Below, piece by piece: positions 1 through 8,944 of a stretch of 64,000 nt of DNA. The stretch's first letter is position 1. Each line of letters starts with the position of its first letter. The notes under the pieces were generated by a model. It did no database searches. It was not told where the DNA came from and worked only from the letters and a program-made list of their open reading frames with translations. The stretch comes from an uncultured Anaerolineae bacterium (GTDB lineage Bacteria > Chloroflexota > Anaerolineae > CG2-30-64-16): assembly GCA_937124585.1 (NCBI GenBank), contig CAKZKT010000146.1, positions 45,389 through 109,388 on the forward strand, written 5' to 3'. The position numbers and the translations under genes were made by a program.

Positions 1-1634
1 GCCACCGGCGCGCCGATGGCCACCAACGGCCGGCGCAGCGTGATCGCGCAGCCGATTTCGTTGTCGTCGGCTGCCTGCAGGTCGCCGTCCAACGCCAGGC
101 GCAGGAATGTCGCGGCGGCCGTCTCCTCATGCCAGGCCGCGCGGCCCAGCTCGTCGGCGAGCGCCTTGCGCACCACTTCGACGGCCGCCCGCTGCGCGAC
201 GCCGCTCACGACGCGCGCGCAGAACTCGGCGACCGGGATGCCCAGCTGTTGTGCCAGCAGGCCGGCGCCCAGGCGGGCCGCCTCGACGCACCACGGCGTA
301 TGCCGGCCCAGCACGTGCAGCGCGTCGGTCGGCGTGAAGGCCGCGCGACGCACCAGGCCGCGCGCCTCCAGCGCCGCGATCTGACGTCGTGCCAGCGCGC
401 CGGCTCGCCGCTGGCCGGCCAGCGCGGCCAATGCCAGAGGCCGCTCGGCCAGGCCGCGCAGGATCTCCTCTTCCGCCGGGGACAGCCGCGCGCCGGCCGG
501 CCGACCCATCACAACGAACTCGCCTGCCTCGGCCGGCCGTTTGCCCGGCGGCAACGTCAGCTGCCGATCCAGTTCTTCGACCACTTCGTCCCATTCGTCG
601 GCCAACAGGCAGAGTGGCACCACCCGACGCGGGCCGATGCTTAGACGGCCTGCATCATCCAGCCGGACATGGCTGTCGCCGCCCAGACCGGTGGTGTGCA
701 CGTCCACCGCCTCGACCATGGTCTGCCAGCCGCCGACATGAGCGCCATCGGGGTTGAGAATCGGCGCACCGTCGCGCAGCCGCGCGATGTCGGTCGTCGT
801 GCCGCCGATATCTATGGCCCACACGTCACGACGGCCGGCCAGGTGCCAGGCGCCGACTGCACTGGCAGCCGGCCCCGACAGGATGGTCTCGATGGGTCGT
901 TGCATGGCCCACTCCGCGCGCACCAGCGAGCCGTCTCCCTTCACCACCATCAGCGGCGCGGTGATGGCGCACGCGTCGAGCGTGCGCTGCACCGAAGAGA
1001 TCAGCTCGCGCAGCGGCAGGATGAGGTGGGCGTTCAACGCGACGGTGGTGGCGCGGCGCACCGCGTTGAGCCTGCTGGTCAGCTCGTGGCCGCAGGTGAC
1101 GGGCAGACCGGTCAGTTCTTCGACCAGGTGGCGTACGCGCAGTTCGTGATCCGGATTGCGGACGCCGAAATAGCCGGAAATGGCGAATGCTTCGACCGTC
1201 CCGCGGCGGGCCAGGATCGCCGTGCGCGCCGCGTTCTCGTCCAGCGGTGCCACCTCGCGGCCATGTTCATCGTGCCCGCCGGCTACGTAGACCACATCGG
1301 CCGTGGCGAACTGGCGGTCGAAGCCCCAGCGGGCCATCTGCTCGCGATCATAGCCGATGAGCAGCAGGCACACTGCGCCGCGGTGCCCTTCGGCCAGGGC
1401 GTTGGTGGCCAGGGTGGTGGAGAGAGCGGCCAGCACGATGTCGGATGTCGGGATGGGGCCGCCGGTCTTGTTCGGCGCTGCCAACACCGCGCGAATGGCC
1501 GCAGCGATGCCGATCGCCAGATCGTGCCGGGTGGTCAGCGCTTTGGCGCTTGCCAGCACCTCGCCCGTGGCGTGGTTCACCAGCACAGCATCGGTGTAGG
1601 TGCCGCCCGTGTCAATGCCCAAAGAAATGTTCAT
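1..1634 (-). CDS. Hydantoinase/oxoprolinase family protein, 3' end outside window
   Basis: The reading frame opens at an ATG at 1634 and stays open to the left edge (about 544 residues), so the C-terminus is missing. The N-terminus GIDTGGTYTDAV and a second DIGGTTTDIA motif near residue 278 are the two phosphate-binding loops of the ASKHA/actin fold, and GPAASAVGA lies just before the second. This is the pattern of hydantoinase A/5-oxoprolinase-type enzymes, which open cyclic amides with ATP. The start lies one base after the stop of the MATE gene, so the two are probably co-transcribed. The exact substrate (hydantoin, oxoproline, acetone) cannot be told from this part. Confidence 0.88.
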   Translation of the reverse strand, partial: MNISLGIDTGGTYTDAVLVNHATGEVLASAKALTTRHDLAIGIAAAIRAVLAAPNKTGGPIPTSDIVLAALSTTLATNALAEGHRGAVCLLLIGYDREQMARWGFDRQFATADVVYVAGGHDEHGREVAPLDENAARTAILARRGTVEAFAISGYFGVRNPDHELRVRHLVEELTGLPVTCGHELTSRLNAVRRATTVALNAHLILPLRELISSVQRTLDACAITAPLMVVKGDGSLVRAEWAMQRPIETILSGPAASAVGAWHLAGRRDVWAIDIGGTTTDIARLRDGAPILNPDGAHVGGWQTMVEAVDVHTTGLGGDSHVRLDDAGRLSIGPRRVVPLCLLADEWDEVVEELDRQLTLPPGKRPAEAGEFVVMGRPAGARLSPAEEEILRGLAERPLALAALAGQRRAGALARRQIAALEARGLVRRAAFTPTDALHVLGRHTPWCVEAARLGAGLLAQQLGIPVAEFCARVVSGVAQRAAVEVVRKALADELGRAAWHEETAAATFLRLALDGDLQAADDNEIGCAITLRRPLVAIGAPV

Positions 1635-1635
1635 G

Positions 1636-3000
1636 TCAAATCTTCAGCCGGGTCCAGTGATTGCCTCGAAAACGCAGCCAGGCCAGCGTGCCACGCACGT
1701 GCAGATCGGCGATCATGGCGATCCACGCGCCGACGAGACCGAAGCGGGGGGTGAGCAGCCAGGCCAGGGGCAGGCGCACCAGCCACAGCCCGCCGCCCGT
1801 GATGAACAGGGTCGTGCGCGTGTCGCCTGCGCCGCGCAGTGCACCGCCGAGCACCATCGAGGTGGCCAGCACGGGCTGCGAAAACGCCACCAGCCGCAGC
1901 GGCCAGACGCCCAACCGGATTACCTGGGGATCGGTGATGAAAATGCCGATGATCTGCGCCGGGAAGAGAAAGAAGATCACGCCCATGCCCGCCATGATGC
2001 CGACCGCCAGCCACTGCGCCAGCCGGCCATCGGCGCGCGCGCGGGCAGGCTCGCGCGCGCCCAATCCCTGGCCGACGAGCGTGGTTGCAGCCATGGCGAA
2101 GCCGAATCCGGGCATGTATGACAGCGATTCGGCCTGCAACGCGATCTGATGCGCGGCAAAAGCGGTCGCGCCGAGGGTGGCCACGGTCGCGGCGAAGGTG
2201 GTCTGCGCGCCGCGCATCAGCAGCTGCTCGGCGCCGGCCGGCAGGCCGATGTTGGCGATACGCCTGATCTGGCGCAGATCGGGCAGCAAGCGGCGGATGT
2301 AGAGGCGCAGACCGCTGTGGCCGTGGAGCAGGAGCGCCGTGACGAGCAGGCCGCCCATGCCCCGGCCCACCGCCGCGCCGATCGCCGAGCCGGCCACACC
2401 GAGCGCCGGCAACGGCCCACTGCCGTAAATGGCCGCGTAGGCCACAACGATGTTCACGACGTTCACGACCAGCATGACCAGCATCGGCGTGCGGGTGTCG
2501 CCCGATCCGCGCAATGCTGCGTTGCCGATGAACAGCCAGGCGGCGAGGGGAAACGACAAGGCCACGATGCTCAGATAGCTGGCACCATCTTCGATCACTT
2601 CCGCAGGCGCCTGGAGCGCGCTCATGGTCGGCCGGCTCAGGCTCAGGCCGAACGCCAGGGCCAGCACGCCGAACAGAATGCCCAGAAGATAGCCCTGATG
2701 GGTGACGATGTTCGCCTGTTCGGGCTCGCGCGCGCCGACGTGCCGGGCGACCAGGGCAGTCACGCCGGTCGCTGTGGCGGCGAAAAACGTGGTGACCAGC
2801 ATGACCGCCTGGTTGGAGAGCCCGACCGCGGTCACTGCCGCCGCGCCGAGATGGCCGACCATGAAGGTATCGGCCAGGCCAACCGCCATGTTGAGCGTTT
2901 GTTCGCCGACTGCCGGCAACGCCAGGGAGAGAACCCGGTGGGTGCTGGCGCCACTGAAGCTCGCCCGTAGACGTTGGGGAATAGTTAACGCAGTAGACAT
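1636..3000 (-). CDS. MATE family efflux transporter
   Basis: 454 residues of alternating hydrophobic segments, about 12 membrane helices in two homologous halves, as in MATE (NorM/DinF) sodium- or proton-coupled drug exporters. The N-terminal part has the typical LALPAVGEQTLN and GLADTFMVGHLG stretches, and the second half repeats the pattern with IANIGLPAGAEQLL. The ATG at 3000 (MSTALT) is preferred because the MATE fold starts shortly after it; a longer frame reaches 3051 without recognisable extra domain. It lies directly upstream of the hydantoinase-type gene with one base between them, suggesting co-transcription. Substrate unknown. Confidence 0.9.
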   Translation of the reverse strand: MSTALTIPQRLRASFSGASTHRVLSLALPAVGEQTLNMAVGLADTFMVGHLGAAAVTAVGLSNQAVMLVTTFFAATATGVTALVARHVGAREPEQANIVTHQGYLLGILFGVLALAFGLSLSRPTMSALQAPAEVIEDGASYLSIVALSFPLAAWLFIGNAALRGSGDTRTPMLVMLVVNVVNIVVAYAAIYGSGPLPALGVAGSAIGAAVGRGMGGLLVTALLLHGHSGLRLYIRRLLPDLRQIRRIANIGLPAGAEQLLMRGAQTTFAATVATLGATAFAAHQIALQAESLSYMPGFGFAMAATTLVGQGLGAREPARARADGRLAQWLAVGIMAGMGVIFFLFPAQIIGIFITDPQVIRLGVWPLRLVAFSQPVLATSMVLGGALRGAGDTRTTLFITGGGLWLVRLPLAWLLTPRFGLVGAWIAMIADLHVRGTLAWLRFRGNHWTRLKI

Positions 3001-3085
3001 CAGAGAGTTATGAACCTCATTATGTTGGGCCACAACAGCGCCGCAGCGCATTATACGTCACTCAGAGAGAATGACCAAAAACGTC

Positions 3086-3114
3086 TTGACAGGCTGCCCC
3101 GTTCGTGTTATACC
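3086..3114 (+). promoter_or_regulatory. Sigma-70-type promoter of the PfkB kinase gene
   Basis: TTGACA at 3086-3091 and TATACC at 3109-3114, spaced by 17 bases, lie about 80 bases before the kinase start and point at it. Confidence 0.6.
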
Positions 3115-3194
3115 CTGGCCGACGCCGCGGCACGACGGCGCTCATGTGGATTTCCGGCATATCCGAAGACCTTGCGAGAGGAGCGAAGATCACC

Positions 3195-4145
3195 ATGTTC
3201 GATGTGGTTGCCTGCGGCGAGTTGCTGATTGATTTCGTCTCGACCGAAGCGGGCGTCACGCTGGCGCAGGCGCCGGCGTTCGTGAAGGCGGCCGGTGGCG
3301 CGCCGGCCAACGTGGCCGTGGGCGTGGCGCGGCTGGGCTATCGCGCCGGCTTTATGGGCCAGGTCGGCGAGGATGATTTCGGCCATTTCCTGGCCGATAC
3401 GCTGGCCGCGGCCGGCGTGGACATCGGCGGCCTGCGTTTTTCGACCGCCGCGCGCACCGCGTTGGCCTTCGTCTCGTTGCGCCCCGACGGCGAGCGCAGC
3501 TTCATGTTCTATCGTCACCCCAGCGCGGACATGCTCTGGCGGCCCGAGGATGTAGACGCTGCCTATGCCGCCAGCACGCGCATTTTCCATTACGGCTCGA
3601 TCACTCTGATCGGCGAGCCGAGCCGCAGCGCCACCCTGACCGCACTCGCACATGCCCGCAGCGGCGGCGCGCTGATCTCCTATGACCCGAATCTGCGCAT
3701 CCATCTGTGGCCCTCGCCAGAGGCCGCGCGTGCCGGGATGCTCGCCGGCCTGCAACACGCCGATCTGGTCAAGGTGAGCGAAGAGGAGCTTTTCTTTTTG
3801 ACCGGCGCCGCAGATCTGACACAGGGGGTCAGACAGCTCTGGCATGATCGCCTGCGCCTGCTGGTGGTGACGCAGGGGCCGGCCGGCTGTGCCTATTTCA
3901 CCGCGCAGGGAGGTGGCCATCTGCCCGGTTTCGCGGTGGCTGCGGTGGACACAACCGGCGCAGGCGATGGGTTCGTGGCCGGTCTGCTGGCCGGTCTGCT
4001 CGATCACGGTCTGAGCTGGGAACGGGAAGCAATCGAGGTGGCGCTGCGGCTGGCCAACGCCGTGGGCGCGCTGACGACCACGCAGCGCGGTGCGATCCCG
4101 GCGCTGCCCACGCGGCGTCAGGTCGAGCAGTTCATGGCGCGTTGA
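3195..4145 (+). CDS. PfkB family carbohydrate kinase (fructokinase-like)
   Basis: 316 residues, the usual length of ribokinase/fructokinase-type PfkB kinases, which phosphorylate a free sugar with ATP in the cytoplasm. The N-terminal signature GGAPANVAVGVARLG (residues 34-48) and the C-terminal DTTGAGDGFVAGLL (around residue 252, containing the catalytic Asp of GAGD) are both intact. CGELLIDF at the start resembles fructokinases more than ribokinases. The ATG at 3195 has GAGAGGAG twelve bases upstream and follows a good promoter at 3086-3114. It stands alone and converges on the GH39-like glycosidase; the sugar is inferred only. Confidence 0.9.
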   Translation: MFDVVACGELLIDFVSTEAGVTLAQAPAFVKAAGGAPANVAVGVARLGYRAGFMGQVGEDDFGHFLADTLAAAGVDIGGLRFSTAARTALAFVSLRPDGERSFMFYRHPSADMLWRPEDVDAAYAASTRIFHYGSITLIGEPSRSATLTALAHARSGGALISYDPNLRIHLWPSPEAARAGMLAGLQHADLVKVSEEELFFLTGAADLTQGVRQLWHDRLRLLVVTQGPAGCAYFTAQGGGHLPGFAVAAVDTTGAGDGFVAGLLAGLLDHGLSWEREAIEVALRLANAVGALTTTQRGAIPALPTRRQVEQFMAR

Positions 4146-4281
4146 ATCGCGCAGCGGCCGCGCTGATCACGATTACCAGCGGCAATCAGATCTGTCGCCG
4201 GGCCACGTGGTCGGGCAGACAGCCCCTCAGGTGCGCGTGGGCGCCGATCCTTGCCCCTGCGCGTGGAGAGAAGTGGTCAGA

Positions 4282-6150
4282 TCAAACGCCTGTGGATACG
4301 ATTTCGCTGACAGCGCCCGTCCGGCCCCAATAATCCACTGCGCGCACGCGGTAGAAGCCCGCCGGCGCATCGGCCGGCCGGACGTCGAGGAGCGCCGTGC
4401 AGATCAGATCCGGCTCGTTCACGCGGACGAACGGGCCGGTCGGATCGTCGGCCCGCAGCACTTCGTAGGTGCGAATCATCGGCGTGGCCGCGTCATCCCA
4501 GATTACCAGGGTTTGGGCTTCCCCGTGCAGGCCGCGATAGCTTTCCAGTCGCACGCCGGCAACCTGGGAAGGCGGAGCAGCCGGCCGCGCGCTGAGCAGG
4601 AGCAGGCTGACGCCCGGCAACGGCAGATCGAGGCGCAGGGTCAGCGTTCCGCCGGTGGCGTTCACCTCGGTCGGTGGTTCGGCGAGAGCCAGCTCCTGCT
4701 CTCGCCGCATGGCCGCAAAGAGCTCCGGCGTGGGTGTGGGCGGGCCGCCGGCGGCGTCCCACAGGACGTAGGGATCGCCGCTTCCTTCGGCGATCCGATA
4801 GTGCACCAGCATGGCCCTCGTGAACGGCAGGCCGGTCAGATGCAGCGCGATCGACGCGCTGCCCGAGGCGGTGATTTTATCGCAGCTGTGATACAGGAGG
4901 ACGGCGATCTGCTCGTCGGCTCGCCTCGTGGCGATCACGCCGATGTCCGAGCGAAGCGGATCGGCGACCGGCGGCTCGCCGATGAGCGCGCAGCGCCGTT
5001 CGCCCAACAGGGCGAGCAGGGCCATCACGTTGAGCGCGGGCTTCTTGATCATCTCGAACGGCAGATCGGGCGGAGGCTGGCCGGGCAGCAGTGCCGGCCT
5101 GTGATGGGATTGGCCGTCGTCGAATGCGTGCGGCGGGCCGAAACGGGCCAGCAGCGTCCGATTGCCCCATCGGCCGATAAAACCGTTGTCGCTGCTGAGG
5201 AGCTCGTAGGGGCAGCCCAGGCCATCTATCAGGCCCCGGAGATGCTGGTTGATGAGCTTGCAGATGATGGCCGCGTAGTATGGCCGCGCGTGCCAGGTGT
5301 GAAAATCGCCCCAGCCGACCTGGGGATCGCATTCGTTGTTCATGAAGGGGACGCCGGCTAGGCGAGGGTGATGGCGTCGGATGTGCTCGATGGCCTGGAT
5401 TTCGCGCGCCAGCAGCCCTGCGGTGTCCGGGGTCAGATCCTCTTTCGAGGCGCGCGCCCCTTTTTCGTGCACCGAGATGAAGTCGAGGCGGGTGCCCGTT
5501 TCGCCGGTGAAGTAGTTCGTTCCGGTGTCGCAATGCGCCAGGAATGCCCGGAAGAGCGGCGAGAGCGTGCGGCAGGTACCCGGGCCGCCCAGCCGCAGGG
5601 CCGGATGTGCCTGGCGCAGTCCCTCCGCACAGGCGTCGTAGTACCAACAGAACGACTCGATGTCTGCGGGCCACTGTCGCCACCAGCCGCCGCCATCCGG
5701 CTCGTTCCACGATTCGAAGTACCAGCTCGCCGTCTCTTCCGGGCCATAGCGGCCGATGAGATGCTGCGCCAGCGCGGTCACCAGGCCGCGCCAGAGATGC
5801 AGCTGGCGGTCATCGCGGAAGTCGCTGAAGAGGCCGCTGGGGTTGCCCATCAGCTCGAAGATGAGCTTGCCGTGATTGGCGACAACCACGTCTAGCGCGG
5901 CGTCGAGGCGGCTCCAGTCGCAGGCCAGGCTGTCACCGCTGCTATCGGTGGCCTGCACCAGTTCCAGCAGAAAATGTGGCCGGACATATGTCAGGCCGCG
6001 CTGAGGGATGGCGCCGAGATAGGCCATTTGCTGGCGCATTTCGCGCGTCAGCAACAGCTCGCCGGGCGAAAAGCCGGTGCTGCGCCAGAAATGGGGCAAT
6101 GGCCCGCCATCTTGATCGCAGTCAATTCGGATCTGCAATTTCGGCCTCAT
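4282..6150 (-). CDS. Glycoside hydrolase, GH39-like (beta-xylosidase type)
   Basis: 622 residues from an ATG at 6150. SWNEPDGGGW near residue 148 carries the putative acid/base Glu150, and NNECDPQVGW near 271 carries the likely nucleophile Glu273; both fit clan GH-A enzymes, and the ISVHEKG stretch (His228) fits GH39 xylan beta-xylosidases/iduronidases. The C-terminal ~110 residues look like a beta-sandwich/fibronectin-like extension (TYEVLRADD...GFYRVRAVDYWG). No signal peptide is seen, so the enzyme is probably cytoplasmic. Its ATG overlaps the stop of the upstream HtrA-like gene (ATGA), implying translational coupling. Substrate is inferred only. Confidence 0.82.
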   Translation of the reverse strand: MRPKLQIRIDCDQDGGPLPHFWRSTGFSPGELLLTREMRQQMAYLGAIPQRGLTYVRPHFLLELVQATDSSGDSLACDWSRLDAALDVVVANHGKLIFELMGNPSGLFSDFRDDRQLHLWRGLVTALAQHLIGRYGPEETASWYFESWNEPDGGGWWRQWPADIESFCWYYDACAEGLRQAHPALRLGGPGTCRTLSPLFRAFLAHCDTGTNYFTGETGTRLDFISVHEKGARASKEDLTPDTAGLLAREIQAIEHIRRHHPRLAGVPFMNNECDPQVGWGDFHTWHARPYYAAIICKLINQHLRGLIDGLGCPYELLSSDNGFIGRWGNRTLLARFGPPHAFDDGQSHHRPALLPGQPPPDLPFEMIKKPALNVMALLALLGERRCALIGEPPVADPLRSDIGVIATRRADEQIAVLLYHSCDKITASGSASIALHLTGLPFTRAMLVHYRIAEGSGDPYVLWDAAGGPPTPTPELFAAMRREQELALAEPPTEVNATGGTLTLRLDLPLPGVSLLLLSARPAAPPSQVAGVRLESYRGLHGEAQTLVIWDDAATPMIRTYEVLRADDPTGPFVRVNEPDLICTALLDVRPADAPAGFYRVRAVDYWGRTGAVSEIVSTGV

Positions 6151-7337
6151 CCCGGGCGCAACGATTCCGGGGTATCTTGCAAAGTCGCTGTCAGCGTCAT
6201 GGTGTTGCCGTCGCGGACGATCGTCAGGGTGATGGTCTGACCGACCTCGCATTCCTCGTCGAGATAGGCGCTGAGTTTTTCCCAGGTGGTGACCGGCCGG
6301 CCATCTACCTCGGTGATGATATCGCCGCCGATGAGATAGCGGCGATTGCCGATGATCACCTCGCGTTGGGCCGCGCGCAGGCCAGCCTGATCGGCCGGGC
6401 TGTTGCGATAGAGGCGCGCCACCAGCAGGCCGCGCTCCACGGGCAGCCGCAGCGCGCGCGCCAGAGTGGGCGTCAATTCGTAGCCCAGCTCCTCGACCCC
6501 CAGCCAGGGATGGGGGAACCGTCCCTCGCGGATCAAGACGGGGACGACCCGACGTACTTTGTCGGCCGGGATCGCCAGTCCCACGCCGGCCGAGGTGCCG
6601 GTGGGCGAGTAGATGGCGCTGTTGACGCCGATGACCCGGCCCTGCAGGTCGAGCAGCGGCCCGCCGGAATTGCCGCGGTTGATCGCGGCATCTGTCTGAA
6701 TCACCCCGCGTAGCACGGTGTTTTCGGTCTGGATCGTGCGATTCAGCGCGCTGATGACACCCACGGTCATGGTGCGGTCGAAGCGGCCGAATGGGTTGCC
6801 GAGAACGATGGCCGTCTGCCCCACTTTGAGCCGCGCCGATTCGCCGATTTCCAGGGGCGTGATGTCTGGCGGCATGGATTCGACGCGCAGCACGGCCAGA
6901 TCGTTCACCGGATCGCTGCCAACCACGGTGGCGGCCACGGTGAAGTCGTCGCTGAAGCTGACTTCTACCTTCTGCGCGCCTGAGATCACATGATAGTTGG
7001 TGACGATGTGGCCCTGGCTATCCCACACGAAGCCGGAGCCGCTGCCCTCTTCCGGGATCACGCCGTAGAAGAAGCTGGTGCGCAGGACCTGCGTGGTGAT
7101 GTTGACGACCGCCGGCGCTGTACGCTCATAGACGGCGATGCGTTGCGCTTCGAGAGTCATGGCCGATTCTATGACCGGGCCCGGGGTGGGGGTCGCGATC
7201 ACGATGATGACCTGGGGTTCAGGCGTAGGGGCGGGCATTTGCGGGGCGCTCGGCGTCAGGTTCAACGGGGTGCATCCTGCCGCGCTGCTCATGAAAAGCA
7301 AAAAAATCGTCGAAACGAGGAATAATTTATTGCGCAT
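6147..7337 (-). CDS. HtrA/DegP-like serine protease, lipoprotein, copy 1
   Basis: 396 residues. The first 22 form a lipoprotein signal (hydrophobic core then AAGC, Cys22), followed by a Pro/Thr-rich linker, a trypsin-like domain and a C-terminal PDZ-like domain (about 280-390). The catalytic triad is visible: His116 in TNYHV, Asp146 in VNDLAV, Ser224 in RGNSGGP. Such proteases degrade or refold damaged envelope proteins. It is followed with an ATGA overlap by the GH39-like gene and preceded by a close paralogue, from which it is separated by a terminator hairpin at 7425-7458. An AAGGCGG ribosome site precedes the start. Confidence 0.92.
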   Translation of the reverse strand: MRNKLFLVSTIFLLFMSSAAGCTPLNLTPSAPQMPAPTPEPQVIIVIATPTPGPVIESAMTLEAQRIAVYERTAPAVVNITTQVLRTSFFYGVIPEEGSGSGFVWDSQGHIVTNYHVISGAQKVEVSFSDDFTVAATVVGSDPVNDLAVLRVESMPPDITPLEIGESARLKVGQTAIVLGNPFGRFDRTMTVGVISALNRTIQTENTVLRGVIQTDAAINRGNSGGPLLDLQGRVIGVNSAIYSPTGTSAGVGLAIPADKVRRVVPVLIREGRFPHPWLGVEELGYELTPTLARALRLPVERGLLVARLYRNSPADQAGLRAAQREVIIGNRRYLIGGDIITEVDGRPVTTWEKLSAYLDEECEVGQTITLTIVRDGNTMTLTATLQDTPESLRPG

Positions 7338-7424
7338 GTCGTCCGCCTTGATTGTCTATGCGAACAGGCGCCAGATGGCGTTCCGACCATGTCCGAATAA
7401 TCGGTTCGGATAGTCGTTGAAAAG

Positions 7425-7458
7425 ACGGCCGGATAGCGACTATCCGCTATCCGGCCGT
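7425..7458 (-). terminator. Rho-independent terminator after HtrA-like copy 2
   Basis: A perfect 14-bp stem (ACGGCCGGATAGCG, 7425-7438, with its complement at 7445-7458) and 6-base loop. Read leftward it is followed by TCTTTTC. It lies 17 bases after the stop of the second protease gene and before the start of the first. Confidence 0.75.
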
Positions 7459-7475
7459 AAATCATGCGCCACAGT

Positions 7476-8735
7476 CTATTGGATGCGCCGGGGCCGTTCA
7501 CCCAGCCGGACAGTGAAGACCTTTTGGCCTTCGCCGGCACGCAGCACGGTCAGCTTGACTTCATCCCCAGGGGATCGCATGGTCTCCAGGTAGATGAGGA
7601 TGTCGTCGAAGGTTGTGATTTTCCGATCATCAATGGCGATGATCAGGTCGCCGCCGGCCTGCAAGTAGACAGGCCCGCTCGTCCCGATGCCGAGGATCAC
7701 CTTCGTGTCGCGCGAGGCGGCGCGCAGCCCTGACTTTTCGGATGGGCCACCCGGGATCAGATCCATGACATATGCGCCCCGGTCCTCTTTGCTGAAGCCG
7801 AGCGCCTCGGCCCAGGCCGGGCTGTAGGTGCGGCCGCTGATGCCCAGATAGGCGTGTTTGTACTGGCCGGTGGCGATCAGCGACGGCACGACGCGCTGCA
7901 CGATGTTGATCGGGATCGCGAAGCCGATGCCTGAATTGACCGGTTCGGCGCTGGCCGAGCGGATCTGCGCGTTCACGCCGATCACCTGACCGCGGTCATT
8001 CAGCAGGGGCCCACCCGAATTGCCCGGATTGATGGACGCGTCGGTCTGGATGGCCATGGGGATGCTGAAGCCGGTGATAGCCGGAATGCTGCGCCCCACC
8101 GCGCTGACGATCCCCTCGGTCATCGTGCCCACCAGGCCGAATGGATTGCCGATGGCGATAGCTCGCTGGCCGACTTTGACCTCGTTGATATCGCCCTGTT
8201 CCACCGGCACCAGGTTGACCAGCTGCGGATCTACCTTGATAACCGCCAGGTCGCTGTCGGGGTCGCTGCCGATCAGCTCGGCGGGCAACACGACGCCGTC
8301 CCAAAACGTCACTTGCAGCTCGTCGGCCCCGCGCACCACATGGTCATTGGTGACGATGTGTCCCTCGGTATCCCAGACGAAACCGGAACCCTGGCTCTCC
8401 GGCACCGTCTCGCCCGTAATTGTGCTGCGGAACATGACGGTCAGATTTTCAATGTAGACGACCGAGGGGTTGACTTTCTCGTAGACCATGCGCAGGCGCA
8501 CGCTCTCGATGTCCTCATCTGCGAGCACTGCCGGAGCGACCGGCGATGGCGACAGCAGGGGCGGGGGCTGGGGTGTGGGCGTTGCCACGACGATCCGTTC
8601 GATCACGCGCAGCTGTGGAGTGGCAGTCGGGTTGCTGAACAGGCTGGCGGGCAGGCGAGCCACTCCGCAGCCCAGCATGGCCAGACTGAGGACGCTGATC
8701 GCGATCAAAAGGGACAAAGAGCGGGTATGGCGCAT
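7476..8735 (-). CDS. HtrA/DegP-like serine protease, lipoprotein, copy 2
   Basis: 419 residues with a lipoprotein signal ending in AMLGC (Cys23), a Pro-rich linker, a trypsin-like domain with His132 (TNDHV), Asp162 (DSDLAV) and Ser240 (NPGNSGGP), and a PDZ domain covering roughly the last 110 residues. The ATG at 8735 is chosen because GGAAAGGA lies ten bases before it; in-frame starts at 8744 and 8756 (GTG) are closer to or inside that ribosome site. It has a terminator of its own (7425-7458). It is a tandem paralogue of the next gene but differs clearly in sequence, so the duplication is not recent. Confidence 0.92.
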   Translation of the reverse strand: MRHTRSLSLLIAISVLSLAMLGCGVARLPASLFSNPTATPQLRVIERIVVATPTPQPPPLLSPSPVAPAVLADEDIESVRLRMVYEKVNPSVVYIENLTVMFRSTITGETVPESQGSGFVWDTEGHIVTNDHVVRGADELQVTFWDGVVLPAELIGSDPDSDLAVIKVDPQLVNLVPVEQGDINEVKVGQRAIAIGNPFGLVGTMTEGIVSAVGRSIPAITGFSIPMAIQTDASINPGNSGGPLLNDRGQVIGVNAQIRSASAEPVNSGIGFAIPINIVQRVVPSLIATGQYKHAYLGISGRTYSPAWAEALGFSKEDRGAYVMDLIPGGPSEKSGLRAASRDTKVILGIGTSGPVYLQAGGDLIIAIDDRKITTFDDILIYLETMRSPGDEVKLTVLRAGEGQKVFTVRLGERPRRIQ

Positions 8736-8782
8736 ATTTTTCATATCCTTTCCCACGGCGGTTATCTAAAAATCGCCCCCCG

Positions 8783-8816
8783 ACGTGCCAGGCACTCTGC
8801 AAGCTGCCTGGCACGT
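8783..8816. repeat. Inverted repeat, GTGCCAGGCA family, copy 1
   Basis: ACGTGCCAGGCA (8783-8794) and its exact complement (8805-8816) enclose a 10-base loop, in the gap between the second protease gene and dnaK. A near-identical element lies at 46916-46952. No poly-T follows, so it does not look like a simple terminator. Confidence 0.7.
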
Positions 8817-8944
8817 GAATACGAATATTATACCACAGTTCGGCGCGCGCGTGGTGTTACAACGCCGACAATTGGCGCGATCCGTCCCCGTCCCCTCCCC
8901 CGGCTGTCACGGAAGAGGGGGCGGGCGAACCGCAGCACGGAGGG

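Noticed and set aside
669..1754. A 361-codon plus-strand frame at the left end
   Set aside because: It is antisense to the hydantoinase-type gene, which shows both ASKHA phosphate loops.
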